Assembly (NCBI RefSeq): GCF_018691265.1 | Contig: NW_024881279.1 | Location: forward strand, 5,361,243-5,425,242 | From: Tyto alba | Taxonomy: Eukaryota > Chordata > Aves > Strigiformes > Tytonidae | Direction: 5' to 3' | DNA length: 64,000 nt | In this document: positions 47,801-58,099 of the stretch, in pieces | Layout of the letters: every line of letters starts with the position of its first letter | Numbering within the stretch: position 1 is the first letter of the stretch | Notes under the pieces: model-generated | Told to the model about the DNA's origin: nothing | The model's input: only the letters and a program-made list of their open reading frames with translations | The model's database searches: none | Program-made: the position numbers and the translations under genes

Positions 47801-50800
47801 GGCCGGGGCATGGGCAGTGCAGGCCAGGGTTTCCAAGGCAATCCCCATCTCAGGCTGGCCGTCAGAGCGTCATTGCCAGGTCTGGGGGAGTTTGGCAACA
47901 ACTGAGAGAGGATCCTGCCGGGAAGCATTGAGTTTCTGGGTGCCAAGAAAGAGCGAGCCCATCCTTCAGTGCTTACAAAGACAACTGTCAGGCTGACCCC
48001 TCTGTTACCCTTGGCTTTCGACATTGGCTGGGAATACCAAGTAGGCAGACTTGTTATCTTTCCAAATGTTGGGGAAGTAAGTGGAAAGGAGAGTTTTTAT
48101 GCAGCAGTAAGCCAGCAAAGGGGCAGCTCAGTGGCATTCGCAGCATCCAGGGGACAGGGGGTCCTTCCCCACCTGGAGGAGGAGGCAGGACTGAATGGGA
48201 GGTTGGATGGGGTATGTGGTATCCACACCACAGTTCCCATGAAGCAGACCTTCTCCTTCAGCTGGCCCCTTCCCAGCACCACAGCTTCCATCAAACCCAA
48301 GCATCTGTTTTTTCCATGGCCTTGCAAAACTCTAAATAGTTTTACATTTACTCACTTTTCATCCTCCACAATGCATTCATTTCCCCAGAACCTCCTTCAG
48401 ATTCTGGGTGTCACCCAGGAGCCCTATTGTACTAAATGAAATGTAACAGAAAGGAGAAGTTTCCGGAGGAATATTCATACTGGTATCAGTTGACAGAGAT
48501 GTCAGCAGGGATTTCAGTGCTGGGTGTTAACAGCATAGCTAAGGGGCATGTGTGCGAGGATCAGTTTGTGAGGACACTTGGTTGCCCTCATTTACTCAAA
48601 AAATGTATTAACTTGAACCTCTGAATACCTGGTTACTGTGTAAAAAGAAAAAAAAAAAACAAACCAAACAAGCCCATGGAGGCAAAACGGAAATGTCTGG
48701 GCTAAGCATTCAGATGAAGCCAGGCGGGAACGCAGGGCTGTGCACCGTGGTTGCGCTGTCCTGGGCTGCTCGGGGTGTACCCAGCCCCCCTGCCAGTCCC
48801 CCCCAGCCCCCCGTGAGTCATGGTGTGCACCGGTCTGCACCCACGGCCCGGGCCTGCCTGCGTTGCACAACGTGAGCTGCAAGAGCCGGAGCCGGCATCT
48901 TCACGTACCAGCTTGTTTATAAAGGCTCAATAAATAATCTGCTTTTGCTGCCGCCTTCTCCGTGGCCTCTGGCCAGGTGTGGAGCGGTGCTCGGTGCAGG
49001 CAGATGGCTGCACGGAGCAGCCCTGGGGCGAGGAGTGAACCTGGGCTTCGGTTCTTCTCGCTCCCCAGCCAGGGTCCCGCAGGGAGACCCCACTGGCGAG
49101 GCTCTTAAGGGGCCCTGGGCTGAGGGATTGTGCCACTCAACTGGCTGTTTGCTGCCCAAAAGCTCTCCCCAGGCATGAGCTCTGAAGGATACTCACTGCT
49201 TTGGGTTTTAAATTCCCAAATAAAGTTCCTGCCTCACCCTGGTGTAAGCTGGGGCTGAGACACTGGAGGAGACTGGGCACTGTCCCTCCACCCTTCATTT
49301 TGTCATTCCTGCTAGCAGCAGTGCTGATAGATATGACCAGAAATGCTGTCCCCACGCCCTAAAAACCACCCCGATAGAGCACATGTGAGTGTCTTTGATA
49401 AAAAATGAGCTCTGGCCTCAGCCAAGATCAGTTGCTGAAGCCTCAGGTCCTGCGAAGTGAATGGGGGTTCCATTTCCTCACACATCTCTAAGTCCAAAAA
49501 ATGCATCACTCGTCAGGATTTTTTTATTGCAGACCTGTGAGCAGCGTGAATAAAAGATGATCTAAATGCATGTGTGCATATATATATTGTAAATATATAT
49601 AGGTGAGAAGGGGAAAGCATGTTGAATCATACAGGCTTTGTCGTGACTTACACGTCATCTCTTACAGCTGTGGTAGGTGTTTTTTGGAAGGCATGTAACC
49701 ACTGCTTTCCAGAAACAAAAATGTATTTGTTGGAAATGATGTAAAAATGTATTTTTGAGTGAAGCACGGAGAATTTATGAGATGGAGCTGAATTATTTTG
49801 GCTCCATTTAGTATTTCGATGTCTTAAAATCCACCTTGGACGAGAAGGTGCTGGAAGCCTCCCAGGGCAACTCTCGTCTCCATCCTTCAGCAACGCATCC
49901 CAGCCTCCACTGATTCCCCAAATGGAGGAGACCACACAACTCTCCAATTTCCACATAAATCATGAACTTGCCAATGACACCACCGCACACCAGCAGTCTG
50001 CTGTGATGCTGTGCTGGGCGAGGGTAGCCGGTCAGGACTTGAGAGCAATCTGAGTCATCGATTCCAGATGTTGCAGAAAGCTTCAGACCTCTGAGGTCCT
50101 GCTTAGCCCTCCTTCTGGCAAAGTTCAAGGGGGGTGGATGCATATATATCTTATTTTATTGCTCTGTTTTCTTTACAATGAAGGAAGGATTTGCTCTTAA
50201 AGCAAAGTACACATTGTTTACGTAGCATGAGCTTTCACTGGGCTGGAAGCATGGGATTTTAATTGCATTTCACAACATATTTTGCAGACCCGTTTGCAAG
50301 CTGGACAAGGGTATGGAAATACACTCAACTGTGTTCTCACCGTGTACAGAAATGAGTCTGTAAGTACTTTATCTTATTTAAAATGTGCTGGTAGAAAATG
50401 CAAATAGATCAATAGATAAATATATAAAGCAATTATACAAGATCACTGTTGACACTAGCAGTTATATGAAGACCAATAAAGTTTGTGTAATTGAGTCTGC
50501 AAATACCTACAGCTTTCTCTTGCTTAACTCTAAAGTAACTCTCGCAGTTACTCCAATAGGGAAAAGACAGATCCCTGGCATGGAATAATAAATGGCACTG
50601 CCCATGTCTCCACATGGATCAGGGTGTTACATCCACAGTGGCTCTTTTGCTGGCCAAGCTCTACCAGAAGTATTTTACTGGCTTTGGTGATGCCAGGACA
50701 GAAGCTGGCCATAAGAGGGACTTTTACGTGGGTTCCTGAGCTTTCAGCATATCCTGTATTCTGCACAATCTTTAAAAGTCTTCAGCAGTATGAACTAATT

Positions 50801-53800
50801 TTAATTTGCTCAGCACGTGCAAATGGTTGGGTCCAGGAGACATTTGGTAATTGAATCTGCACTTCTGGCCTGATAGACAAGTCGGGGTTTGCGCTGCTCA
50901 GCCCCGTTTGCTCTCTTAACTCCTGCTCCCTTTCCTGGGTAGGTGGCCGGCTTCTTCAAAGGCATGTCCTTCCCGCTGGCCAGCATCGCTGTCTACAGCT
51001 CCGTGGTGTTCGGCGTCTTCAGCAACACGCAGCGGCTCCTCAGCCAGCTCCGCCACGGCGACCCGGCCCACGCGCCGGCACTCACCGACGTGGCTTTGGC
51101 CAGCGTGGTGGCAGGGTTTGTCTCCGTGGGCATAGGCACTCCTGTGGACCTGGTAAAGATAAGGCTACAGATGCAAACACAGCCGTACACGGAAGGTAGG
51201 AAGCCAGAGATCCTTTTTCCTTTCCCTGCCAGTCCTCAGTGTTTACTGAGAGCTTTAGGACACCCACCCTCGCTTCAAGCCCTGGCTCTCTGCCGCCTTG
51301 TGCCACTGCAACTCCCCAGCATTGGACACTTTTAAGATTCAGCTGGACAGAGTGCTGGGCCATCTTGTCTAGACCGTGCATTTTGCCAAAAAAGGTTGGA
51401 CCAAATGATCCCTGAGGTCCCTTCCAATCTGGTATTCTATGATTCTATGATACGAATTGCACTGAAGATGCTTCCTTCTGCCTCAGGACGGACCCCATCC
51501 TGCTCAGCTCACCGGGAGGGTTTCTATCAATGACATCGATCAGATCTCTGCTGGCATTTCCAGCTGACTGGGATCTCTAATGAACACAGGGGCAGGTCTG
51601 CTCAGGACCAGCAGCCGCAGGAGCTGCCAGACCCACATGGCTGTGGGGCAGGAACAGCGAGTCCCCAGGCTGTCCCCAGGGTCCCCTGGAGATCCTGCCA
51701 GCAGCACCACAGCTGCCAGCAGTAACACCAGCTCCCCAGCTCCTTCTGCTCAAGATGGTGGCTGAATTTTATCGCTGGCTGTCAGCATGGAGCAAACCCC
51801 ACTGGAGAACGTGCACAGCCGCTGGAAGAGCCAGCGCAGCTTCAGAGATGAACAGCTTGGATGTCAGGAGCTGAAAACCTTTCTCATGATTACAGCTGTG
51901 GTGTTTATCTGTGAAATATTGACACTTTTATATTGCTTTGATAAAATAATATTATGTCCATTTCTAAAAGCCTCCATGCAGCTTAGCAACCTAATGCCCC
52001 TTCCAAAAGCAACTTGGTCTACATGGGAAGGGCCAGACTCTGAAGATATCAAGGCTCTCAGAGATGCAGCTTGGCACCAGATGTGGTTGAAATCCATGAA
52101 AACTGGGCACATAGCCTTAAATTCATTTGAAAATCTCACTGGGCACATACCTATTGGGAGGCATGCAATGCATCTAAGAAAAATCTGTCCTGAAGTGTCT
52201 AAATGTCTTTTAGAAATGGTCCTAAATCCTCTTTCTTAAAACTTTCTTTTTCCCATGCTATGTATTGATCCCAAAGCAAAAGAAAATGGATGGCAGTGAT
52301 TGCTGTTCAATGGTGGTGGGCTTTTGAGAGGGGTTCTGTAGCAGTATATCTATTGTAATGTTTGTATCTTTTTTTTTTTTTTTTTCAGAAAACATTAAAC
52401 TAAAGCCCACGGTTCCTGGATTTCCTGTGTACAGAGGCCCAATTCACTGCTTTAGGACAGTTCTACAGAAAGAGGGTATAGCAGGAATATACAGAGGTGC
52501 GGGAGCAATGCTTCTGAGGGATGTTCCTGGGTACTGCCTCTATTTCATCCCTTACACATTTTTCTGTGGCTGGATTACCCCTGATGGATGCATCTCCCCT
52601 AATCCCTCCTCCATCTGGCTGGCAGGGGGTGTAGCAGGTAAGCACCTTTTTTTCCCCACAACACTGGCAAAACAAGGACAGGAAGGTTCCCCAGGGCAGA
52701 TTACGGGGGTGGCTCAGGGGCCCCCACATCCTCCTGGTCACAGGAGAGGACATGGGGCTGAATGACCTTCCACTCCCAGGGCCACATCCCCTGCTGACAC
52801 CACGGCTGCGCTTTATGACTTGACAAACTTAATGGAAGTCGTATTATCAGACCTTCATCAGGCTCAATGTCACTCAGAAGGAAAACAGCCAGCACCTCCA
52901 ACTCCCTGTATGCCTCATGGCAGTCTGCGTATCACATTGCGAGTAATACACGGCAGCCAAGATGCCTCCAGAAGAGGACTTCAACCCGTTGGCTGCCCAC
53001 CAGGAGGGTGTGCACCCTACCCGCACGCAGCAGAAGCAGAGTTGACTGTTAATGATCTTTTTTTCCCGTGTACACCTGCCAGTAAGACCGGCGTGTGCAT
53101 CTCCCACCGTGCCTACATGTGTGAGGTCACCCCTACACCCACTCCCCATTTCTTGGCCATTTCTAAATTGCAGACTCCTAAATGCAGATCAATCCTTAGC
53201 TCAGGTAATGATTACAAAACACTCTCTCCTTTTCTTCTGCAAATAGAACCCTGGCCCACCTGGACAGCTTCTCTAGTATGCCCCAATGCTCACATAGGTC
53301 CAAACAAACCCTCATCTGTCCAACTGGGCCATGTATTGCAGTCATATGCTGACCTTTTCAGAGAGGTAAAACATCCCACTCAGCTGCAGGCCAATCAATG
53401 TAAATAGATGGTTTCGTTATAGGAATGTTGCATTCAGCTGTGTGGAGCCTAATCCTGGTTGCATGAGATGAACCTGCCTCTTATTTGCATTCTCAGCTCA
53501 AACTTTGCTTTTCAACAGAATTATCTGAGGACTCCAGTTTTTCTGAAATCGCCTGAAGCGGCAGCTCCCTGCAGCTCAGGCTCTTCCCACGGCATGTCCA
53601 GGCTCCACCAGAAGCACGGCAGAAGATGTATTTGCACTTGGGGGAGCACCTCCTGGGCTGCCTGCATTTGACTACCAGCATAACCCCCAAAATCTCAATG
53701 CTTCTTCCAGAAACGGGGAACTTTGCTCCCAGAAATACTGTTCCTGTGCCTGAGCAGGGTGAACGCCCTGAAACGATAATCCCATGAATATGATGTGGTA

Positions 53801-56800
53801 GATGAGAGGTGAATTTCTGAGTTCACTGACCTGCGGCCAAGGAAACATAGAGAAGAAATTGTTCAAATACTTCTACGTTTTTCTAGGAGCCATTTCCTGG
53901 GGGACTGCTACTCCAATGGATGTTGTGAAAAGTCGACTTCAGGCAGATGGAGTTTATTTAAACAAGTACAAAGGGACCCTTGACTGTATCTTGCAGAGCT
54001 ACCAGAACGAGGGCTTAAAAGTAAGTGTTTGAAGTAAAATCTGGGTATTAGGCATTTAATTTTCAGTTAGGAAATACAATGGCTGTTCCAAACCTATTTG
54101 CAGGGTTGAGAGACAGTTACTGCTAAATTATAATAATGACAGTAGGTAATTATAGTGCAGATTCTTTCTAAATGATAGTAGTGAGAGTAGTAACGTGCCA
54201 TACAGCAATGAAAAAATGAATGACTGAGGGTCACAGTCTGCTGGTGTAATTAACTTAAAATAACACTTCATGTCAGTGCATTTATTTGTTAATGTGATTT
54301 GACTTATCATAAAGCAGAGGTAGAAAATTTTGCTTCTGTGATTGCTTCTACAAAATGCAGAGGCCAAATGTTTCCTACTGACACCAAAGTTAGTGGGAAC
54401 TGATTCCACTGGGACTGTGCTGGCACTTCAGGCGTGTTTGGTTGTCTTGAGCAATGCTTTGGTGGACCTGATACTGCATTTTGCACTGCCCACCCTCATT
54501 CTGCACCAAGATAGAGCTGATTGAAAATGTTCTTAAATCAGAACTGCATTGGTATCAAACGTGAAGAGGGGCTGCATGCCAAAAAAACCTTATCTCTTTT
54601 TTCTGACTTTGTCTATTAGTGTAATAAAAAATGTTTGTTCTACCTGCAAACTTTGCCTCAGTTAGATGTGAATGGCAGAGAACCAGGGTTTGCAGCTTTA
54701 TTGCATTGCCAATGTGTGATTACGAGAAGCAACATCTTCTGATATCGTAATAAATCTGTATTTAAGTTGTCATCAAAACATCATGTGGGCTCTTAGCTCC
54801 AAAGTGTTATTTTTCACATCCTGAGGGAAAAGTAACAACTTACAAAAAGAAAACTGCAAAATCACAAGTTGGTGTGATTTAAATATTTGCCAACATACCA
54901 CTATGTTATGCCAGCCACTGCAGGAGTCTTTAGTCTCATTTGGTTTTTGCTGTTGAGTGATGGAAGTCACACTCCGAGGAAGTGCAGGCATCTGGAGATG
55001 CTAAAGACTGTGCTCGGATGGTCAGAGGAGGGTGAGGGTGCCCCAGGCTCTATGTGGGGTACCTGCCCTGTACATCTGGCATGCAGTTTCACAGTAAAAC
55101 ATAGGGTGGCTGAAAAGGGAATTTCCGTGTGTTTTCCCTTCTCTTCCCATGCTCATCCTCACCCCTTACCCTCCTTGCCCTGCCTGAAAATTAACAGCTC
55201 ATTCAGGCACTTAGGTTTTTTTCTTTGAGGTCCAAGCTGCTTGCAGTTTTTCTGTTGTCATGCCTGGTTTCCGGACCGAAGCCAGCGATAGGATTGTGTA
55301 ATAGCTGATGATAAGACTCGAGCCTTCTCTTGTAATGAAAATCTTTTTTTATTTTGGGAGACATACATCTGATCAATGGCAAACCAAGGTCTGGATATTT
55401 GCATTCTGGGACAGAGGAGCAGAAGTCATAGTGCTGAAAGTAATTGCCTGATGTACGCAAAAAAGTGTAAATACAGTCCTCTTCTTTCTGCATAGTCAAG
55501 TGTGTTCATTCTGATGATAAAAATCTACGCCTCTGGGATTTTCTTCATAAATCTTCATTATTATTTAACTTGGCTCTCTCATATTACTTCATGGCTACTG
55601 CAAAAATTTGAATTTCCTCCCAGAAAATTCTATCTTTTCTAACAAAACAAACACCCCAGTAAATCAAGTAATATCCTAAATATCCCAGTATTGCAATTGC
55701 ACGTTGCAAACCCCATCCTAAACTATGTGAACATATTTTGATTCTGTCTCGTACAAGACAGCACTATGCACTGGATTTATTGGATACAGGATACAGTGGT
55801 GTTTAGCATTGCTCAGTATATCAGGGGAAATACTGGTTAGATTCTTAAATCTACGGGCTTCTGGTCTTGGAGCCGAGATCTTCCATGCTTCCTCACAGTA
55901 GCCATGAGAGCTTTGCTTTCGTAAAGCCTGGAAGGGGGCTTGCTTTGCTGATGTTACTTGTCATGTCTATTCTGAACTTCTGGTGTTTAGATTAGTGACC
56001 ACAGTGATTAGCCTGTGTGGTTAGCGGAGTGATTTTGTGAGAAACAGGCCAGCAGAGATACTCCCTCCAACCACCGTTTTGTAAATAGGCTCATCCCAGA
56101 GCGAGTGGTTTGTGCACACCCTTGCACAGACCAGGCAACAGTGTTTGTAGCGAGGGGGGGTGTTTCAAAGGGAGACAGGCCAACGCCAGGAGCGAGAAGA
56201 GCCCCTCTCCACTTTCCAGAAAGCATTTTACTCTTCAAGCACTTAAAAGACACTGAGTCTTTCACTCTTCTAAGTGCCAGCATCTTTTCAAAAAATATAT
56301 ATTGGGCATAATGAGGAAGGCTGTCTGTGGATATTTATTATCTTAATGAAAGGAAATGCTGGAATACATACAGGCACCAAAGCTTGACCTTAGGAACCCA
56401 CATGTGAAAATATTCTATCAAATATTTTTTCCCGAAGCTGGTGGTGAAAGCTAGTTCTCAGCAAGGTACAGAGTAACTCCAGTTTTCTGTTGATTGAGAA
56501 ATTCTTTCTATGCTCAAAGGTGAAACCTGCAAAATAGTCCGCGTGGCACAGTGCCCGCATTGGCTGGGCTGGCTCACAGCCATGCTGCTCCCTCTCTGCT
56601 TCCCAAATGTCTTCTGCACCCACAGACCCAGCCCCGGGAGTCAGAGCATTTCCTGCATGAAAGCAACAACCTCCCTGTCGTACCCTGGGGTTTGCACGAT
56701 CCCCGTGTGCCTGTCTGCAAAGGAAGGAGGGGCTGTAGCTAGGCAGGACAACACTGGAAGATATTTCAGGTTTCTTGCTTTCTGCTCTATACCAGTGGCA

Positions 56801-57207
56801 TGAGGCCATTATTTTACTCTTTACCTCTTGTAGCTCTTGCTGGAAGATACAGATGGGGGACCATAGGGAGCATGGAGCACAACAATAGCAAACCAGTGAC
56901 TTCTGCCATTGCGTTTCTGTTCTCCAGCGCAGCCTTCAGCAAAGACCGGCAGCGAGAGTGTATCTTCTGAGAAAACCAAGATTTGGTTCTTCAGAATCCC
57001 ACCATGACTTCATTCAGTGTTTTCTTCTTCTTCTTAAAATAGCCAGTATAATCCTATGCTCTAACCTTTCTCCATCCTCAACAGGTCTTTTTTAGGGGCA
57101 TCACGGTCAATGCAGTGCGAGGATTCCCAATGAGTTCAGCCATGTTTCTTGGCTATGAACTTTCCCTCAAAGCAATGAAAAGAGACCAAACTGAGACCAA
57201 TCCTTAA
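44797..57207 (+). CDS. SLC25A48: SLC25A48, mitochondrial inner-membrane carrier (complete, 7 coding exons, 306 aa)
   Basis: The joined exons encode 306 residues, close to the 311 of human SLC25A48 and collinear with it. SLC25 carriers have three repeats of about 100 residues, each with two membrane helices and a P-x-[D/E]-x-x-[K/R] signature. All three are intact: HPLDTIK (P25), TPVDLVK (P121) and TPMDVVK (P231), each followed by xRLQ. The helix-end motifs are present too (GFFKG near 57, GIYRG in repeat 2, VFFRG in repeat 3). The protein has no cleavable presequence, as usual for the family. SLC25A48 has been reported to import choline into mitochondria, which feeds betaine synthesis; substrate is taken from that work, not from this sequence. 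Exons are 44797-44842, 46753-46796, 50288-50359, 50943-51195, 52389-52637, 53887-54020 and 57085-57207, all with GT-AG introns and consistent phases. No frameshift or premature stop is seen. The start ATGG lies in a CpG island. Confidence 0.95.
44843..50287 (+). other. SLC25A48: SLC25A48 introns 1 and 2
   Basis: Introns of 1,910 and 3,491 bp interrupted only by the 44-bp exon 2. They contain GC-rich stretches (near 45.1, 47.5-47.9 and 48.7-49.1 kb) with long but overlapping open frames on both strands, including a 228-codon frame at 47310-47996. None has domain similarity or exon borders, so I read them as non-coding. A short TA-rich tract lies near 49578-49602. Confidence 0.7.
46753..46796 (+). 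CDS. SLC25A48: SLC25A48 coding exon 2
   Basis: The acceptor is TTCATTCCCAG and the donor AAG|GTAAAC. The 44-bp exon encodes AASVVVGHPLDTIK, the end of helix 1 with the first carrier signature, and ends in phase 0. Confidence 0.93.
50288..50359 (+). CDS. SLC25A48: SLC25A48 coding exon 3
   Basis: The acceptor is ATTTTGCAG and the donor TCT|GTAAGT. It encodes 24 residues (TRLQAGQGYGNT... to RNES), the matrix loop after the first signature, phase 0 to 0, the same length as in human. Confidence 0.93.
50943..51195 (+). CDS. SLC25A48: SLC25A48 coding exon 4
   Basis: The acceptor is TTTCCTGGGTAG and the donor G|GTAGGA. The 253-bp exon covers residues 55 to 138. It contains helix 2 (GFFKGMSFPLASIAVY), the inter-repeat loop and the second signature PVDLVKIRLQ. 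It is distinctly GC-richer than the other exons. Confidence 0.94.
51321..51452 (+). mobile_element. 3' end of a CR1 LINE (5'-truncated) in SLC25A48 intron 4
   Basis: The tail has the hallmarks of avian/reptilian chicken repeat 1: a GGTTGGACCAAATGATC-like segment, then TGAGGTCCCTTCCAA, ending in ATTCTATGATTCTATGAT at 51434-51451. CR1 elements end in tandem ATTCTATG-type 8-mers rather than poly(A). Only about 130 bp are recognisable, as expected for a heavily 5'-truncated copy. It lies in the same orientation as the gene. Confidence 0.85.
52389..52637 (+). CDS. SLC25A48: SLC25A48 coding exon 5
   Basis: The acceptor follows an unbroken run of 17 T (52369-52385) and CAG. The donor is G|GTAAGC. 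The exon encodes the rest of repeat 2, with YRGPIHCFRT, KEGIAGIYRG, RDVPGYCLYFIPY and, at the end, the start of helix 5 (WLAGGVAG). Confidence 0.94.
53887..54020 (+). CDS. SLC25A48: SLC25A48 coding exon 6
   Basis: The acceptor is CGTTTTTCTAG and the donor AAA|GTAAGT. It encodes AISWGTATPMDVVKSRLQAD with the third carrier signature and the following matrix helix to NEGLK, very close to human. Confidence 0.95.
54021..57084 (+). other. SLC25A48: SLC25A48 intron 6
   Basis: A 3,064-bp intron with canonical borders. It is AT-rich, with no repeat or frame I can interpret; open frames near 55.2-55.5 and 56.4-56.8 kb are antisense-overlapping and featureless. Confidence 0.7.
57085..57207 (+). CDS. 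SLC25A48: SLC25A48 coding exon 7 (terminal)
   Basis: The acceptor is CCATCCTCAACAG. The exon encodes 40 residues, VFFRGITVNAVRGFPMSS... ending ETNP, then TAA at 57205-57207. It is helix 6, completing repeat 3. The last ten or so residues differ from human, as is usual for this tail. Confidence 0.94.
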   Translation, partial: VFFRGITVNAVRGFPMSSAMFLGYELSLKAMKRDQTETNP

Positions 57208-57266
57208 CTTCCAGGTCAGCGCATAAAGACCCTCTAGCTTTCTTAAAATTACAGAATTAATCTTTG

Positions 57267-57272
57267 AATAAA
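57267..57272 (+). promoter_or_regulatory. SLC25A48: Poly(A) signal AATAAA of SLC25A48
   Basis: A perfect AATAAA lies 60 bp after the stop codon and would give a very short 3' UTR. Another at 58496-58501 (ACAATAAAATAAG) could serve a longer transcript, which would then run antisense across the IL9-like candidate. Confidence 0.55.
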
Positions 57273-57683
57273 ATGGAGTTGCAATTGTATACATCCTCTG
57301 AAAGTCAGGTAACTTACATGGGTACCTACAGCTAAATAGTCAAACACTTTTCAAATCTGGGTCTGTGGGATTTGGAGCAGTTAATAGATGTGCCGATGGA
57401 TTTGGGTTTCATTCCAGATCTCCTGGAATTTCACTGCAATCTGTTCTGATTGCTGTGATTGTTCTGATTAGTATGAATCAGAAAAGAAAATTCAAAAGGA
57501 GAATATCCTCTAACATTTTATAAGTTTTGAAATATCATCCTCACTAAAGTTCCTGCACAGTATCCTCTCTTCCTTTGATCCATCCACAAAGACCTGTAAT
57601 TAAGCCCTTTCAAAGTGTCTTGACTATCAACTCACAGTTTTACTCTTTCACTCATAAACCTAGGGTTGCATAAAGGAGCAGCA

Positions 57684-58056
57684 TTAAAAATACTTGATTA
57701 AAGAAACTTTTTTAGCAGTTAAATACTCAAGATTATTCTTGGCAGTCTTTACTGTTTTCTGCGGTACTTCATAAACTTCCTTCTTTCTTATTTCAAAAGT
57801 GTTACGAAGAAGACCTGAAAGTCTCCTACTTCCCTGAGCCAAATCAGCAGTGTGGTGTTGGTGAGGGCTCAGCTGCTCTGACCGAAGACTCCCGTCCTGC
57901 ACCCACAGCATCTGCTTTCTCTCCTGCCGTGGACTCAGTCCCTGGAGGACTCTGAAAACTGCACCAGCTCAATCAAATCTAAAGACCATTTTCTTATTAA
58001 ATCTTTCACTCTGCTGTCTAAGAGCACCTTAATAATTCCCATGGAGGTGTTGGGCT
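57684..58056 (-). other. Candidate terminal exons of an interleukin-9-like gene
   Basis: On the minus strand just behind SLC25A48 lie two open segments. The upstream one contains a 16-residue block at 58051-58004 beginning NTSM and ending SRVK. It aligns without gaps to the human IL-9 block running from NTTM to SRVK, with about half the positions identical. The downstream one has LRNTFEIRKKE at 57809-57777, resembling LKSLLEIFQKE near the IL-9 C-terminus, and runs to TAA at 57684. In human, IL9 lies tail-to-tail with SLC25A48, exactly this position and strand. Against it: the IL-9 cysteines are not evident in these segments, the acceptor for the first segment is poor, and I could not find the upstream exons. 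IL-9 family proteins diverge fast, so this is a lead rather than a call. Confidence 0.22.
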
Positions 58057-58099
58057 TTTTCACCGATGACATTTTTCCCATTGAGCCAAGAGAACAACT

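Noticed and set aside
47310..47996. A 228-codon plus-strand frame inside SLC25A48 intron 2
   Set aside because: It lies in GC-rich intron DNA with equally long antisense frames, has no domain and no exon-like borders.
51787..52239. A 150-codon plus-strand frame with a hydrophobic segment inside SLC25A48 intron 4
   Set aside because: It ends 150 bp before exon 5 but has no acceptor, donor or phase that would join the carrier, and shows no family likeness. Partial internal duplication (CTGGGCACATA twice) suggests ordinary non-coding DNA.
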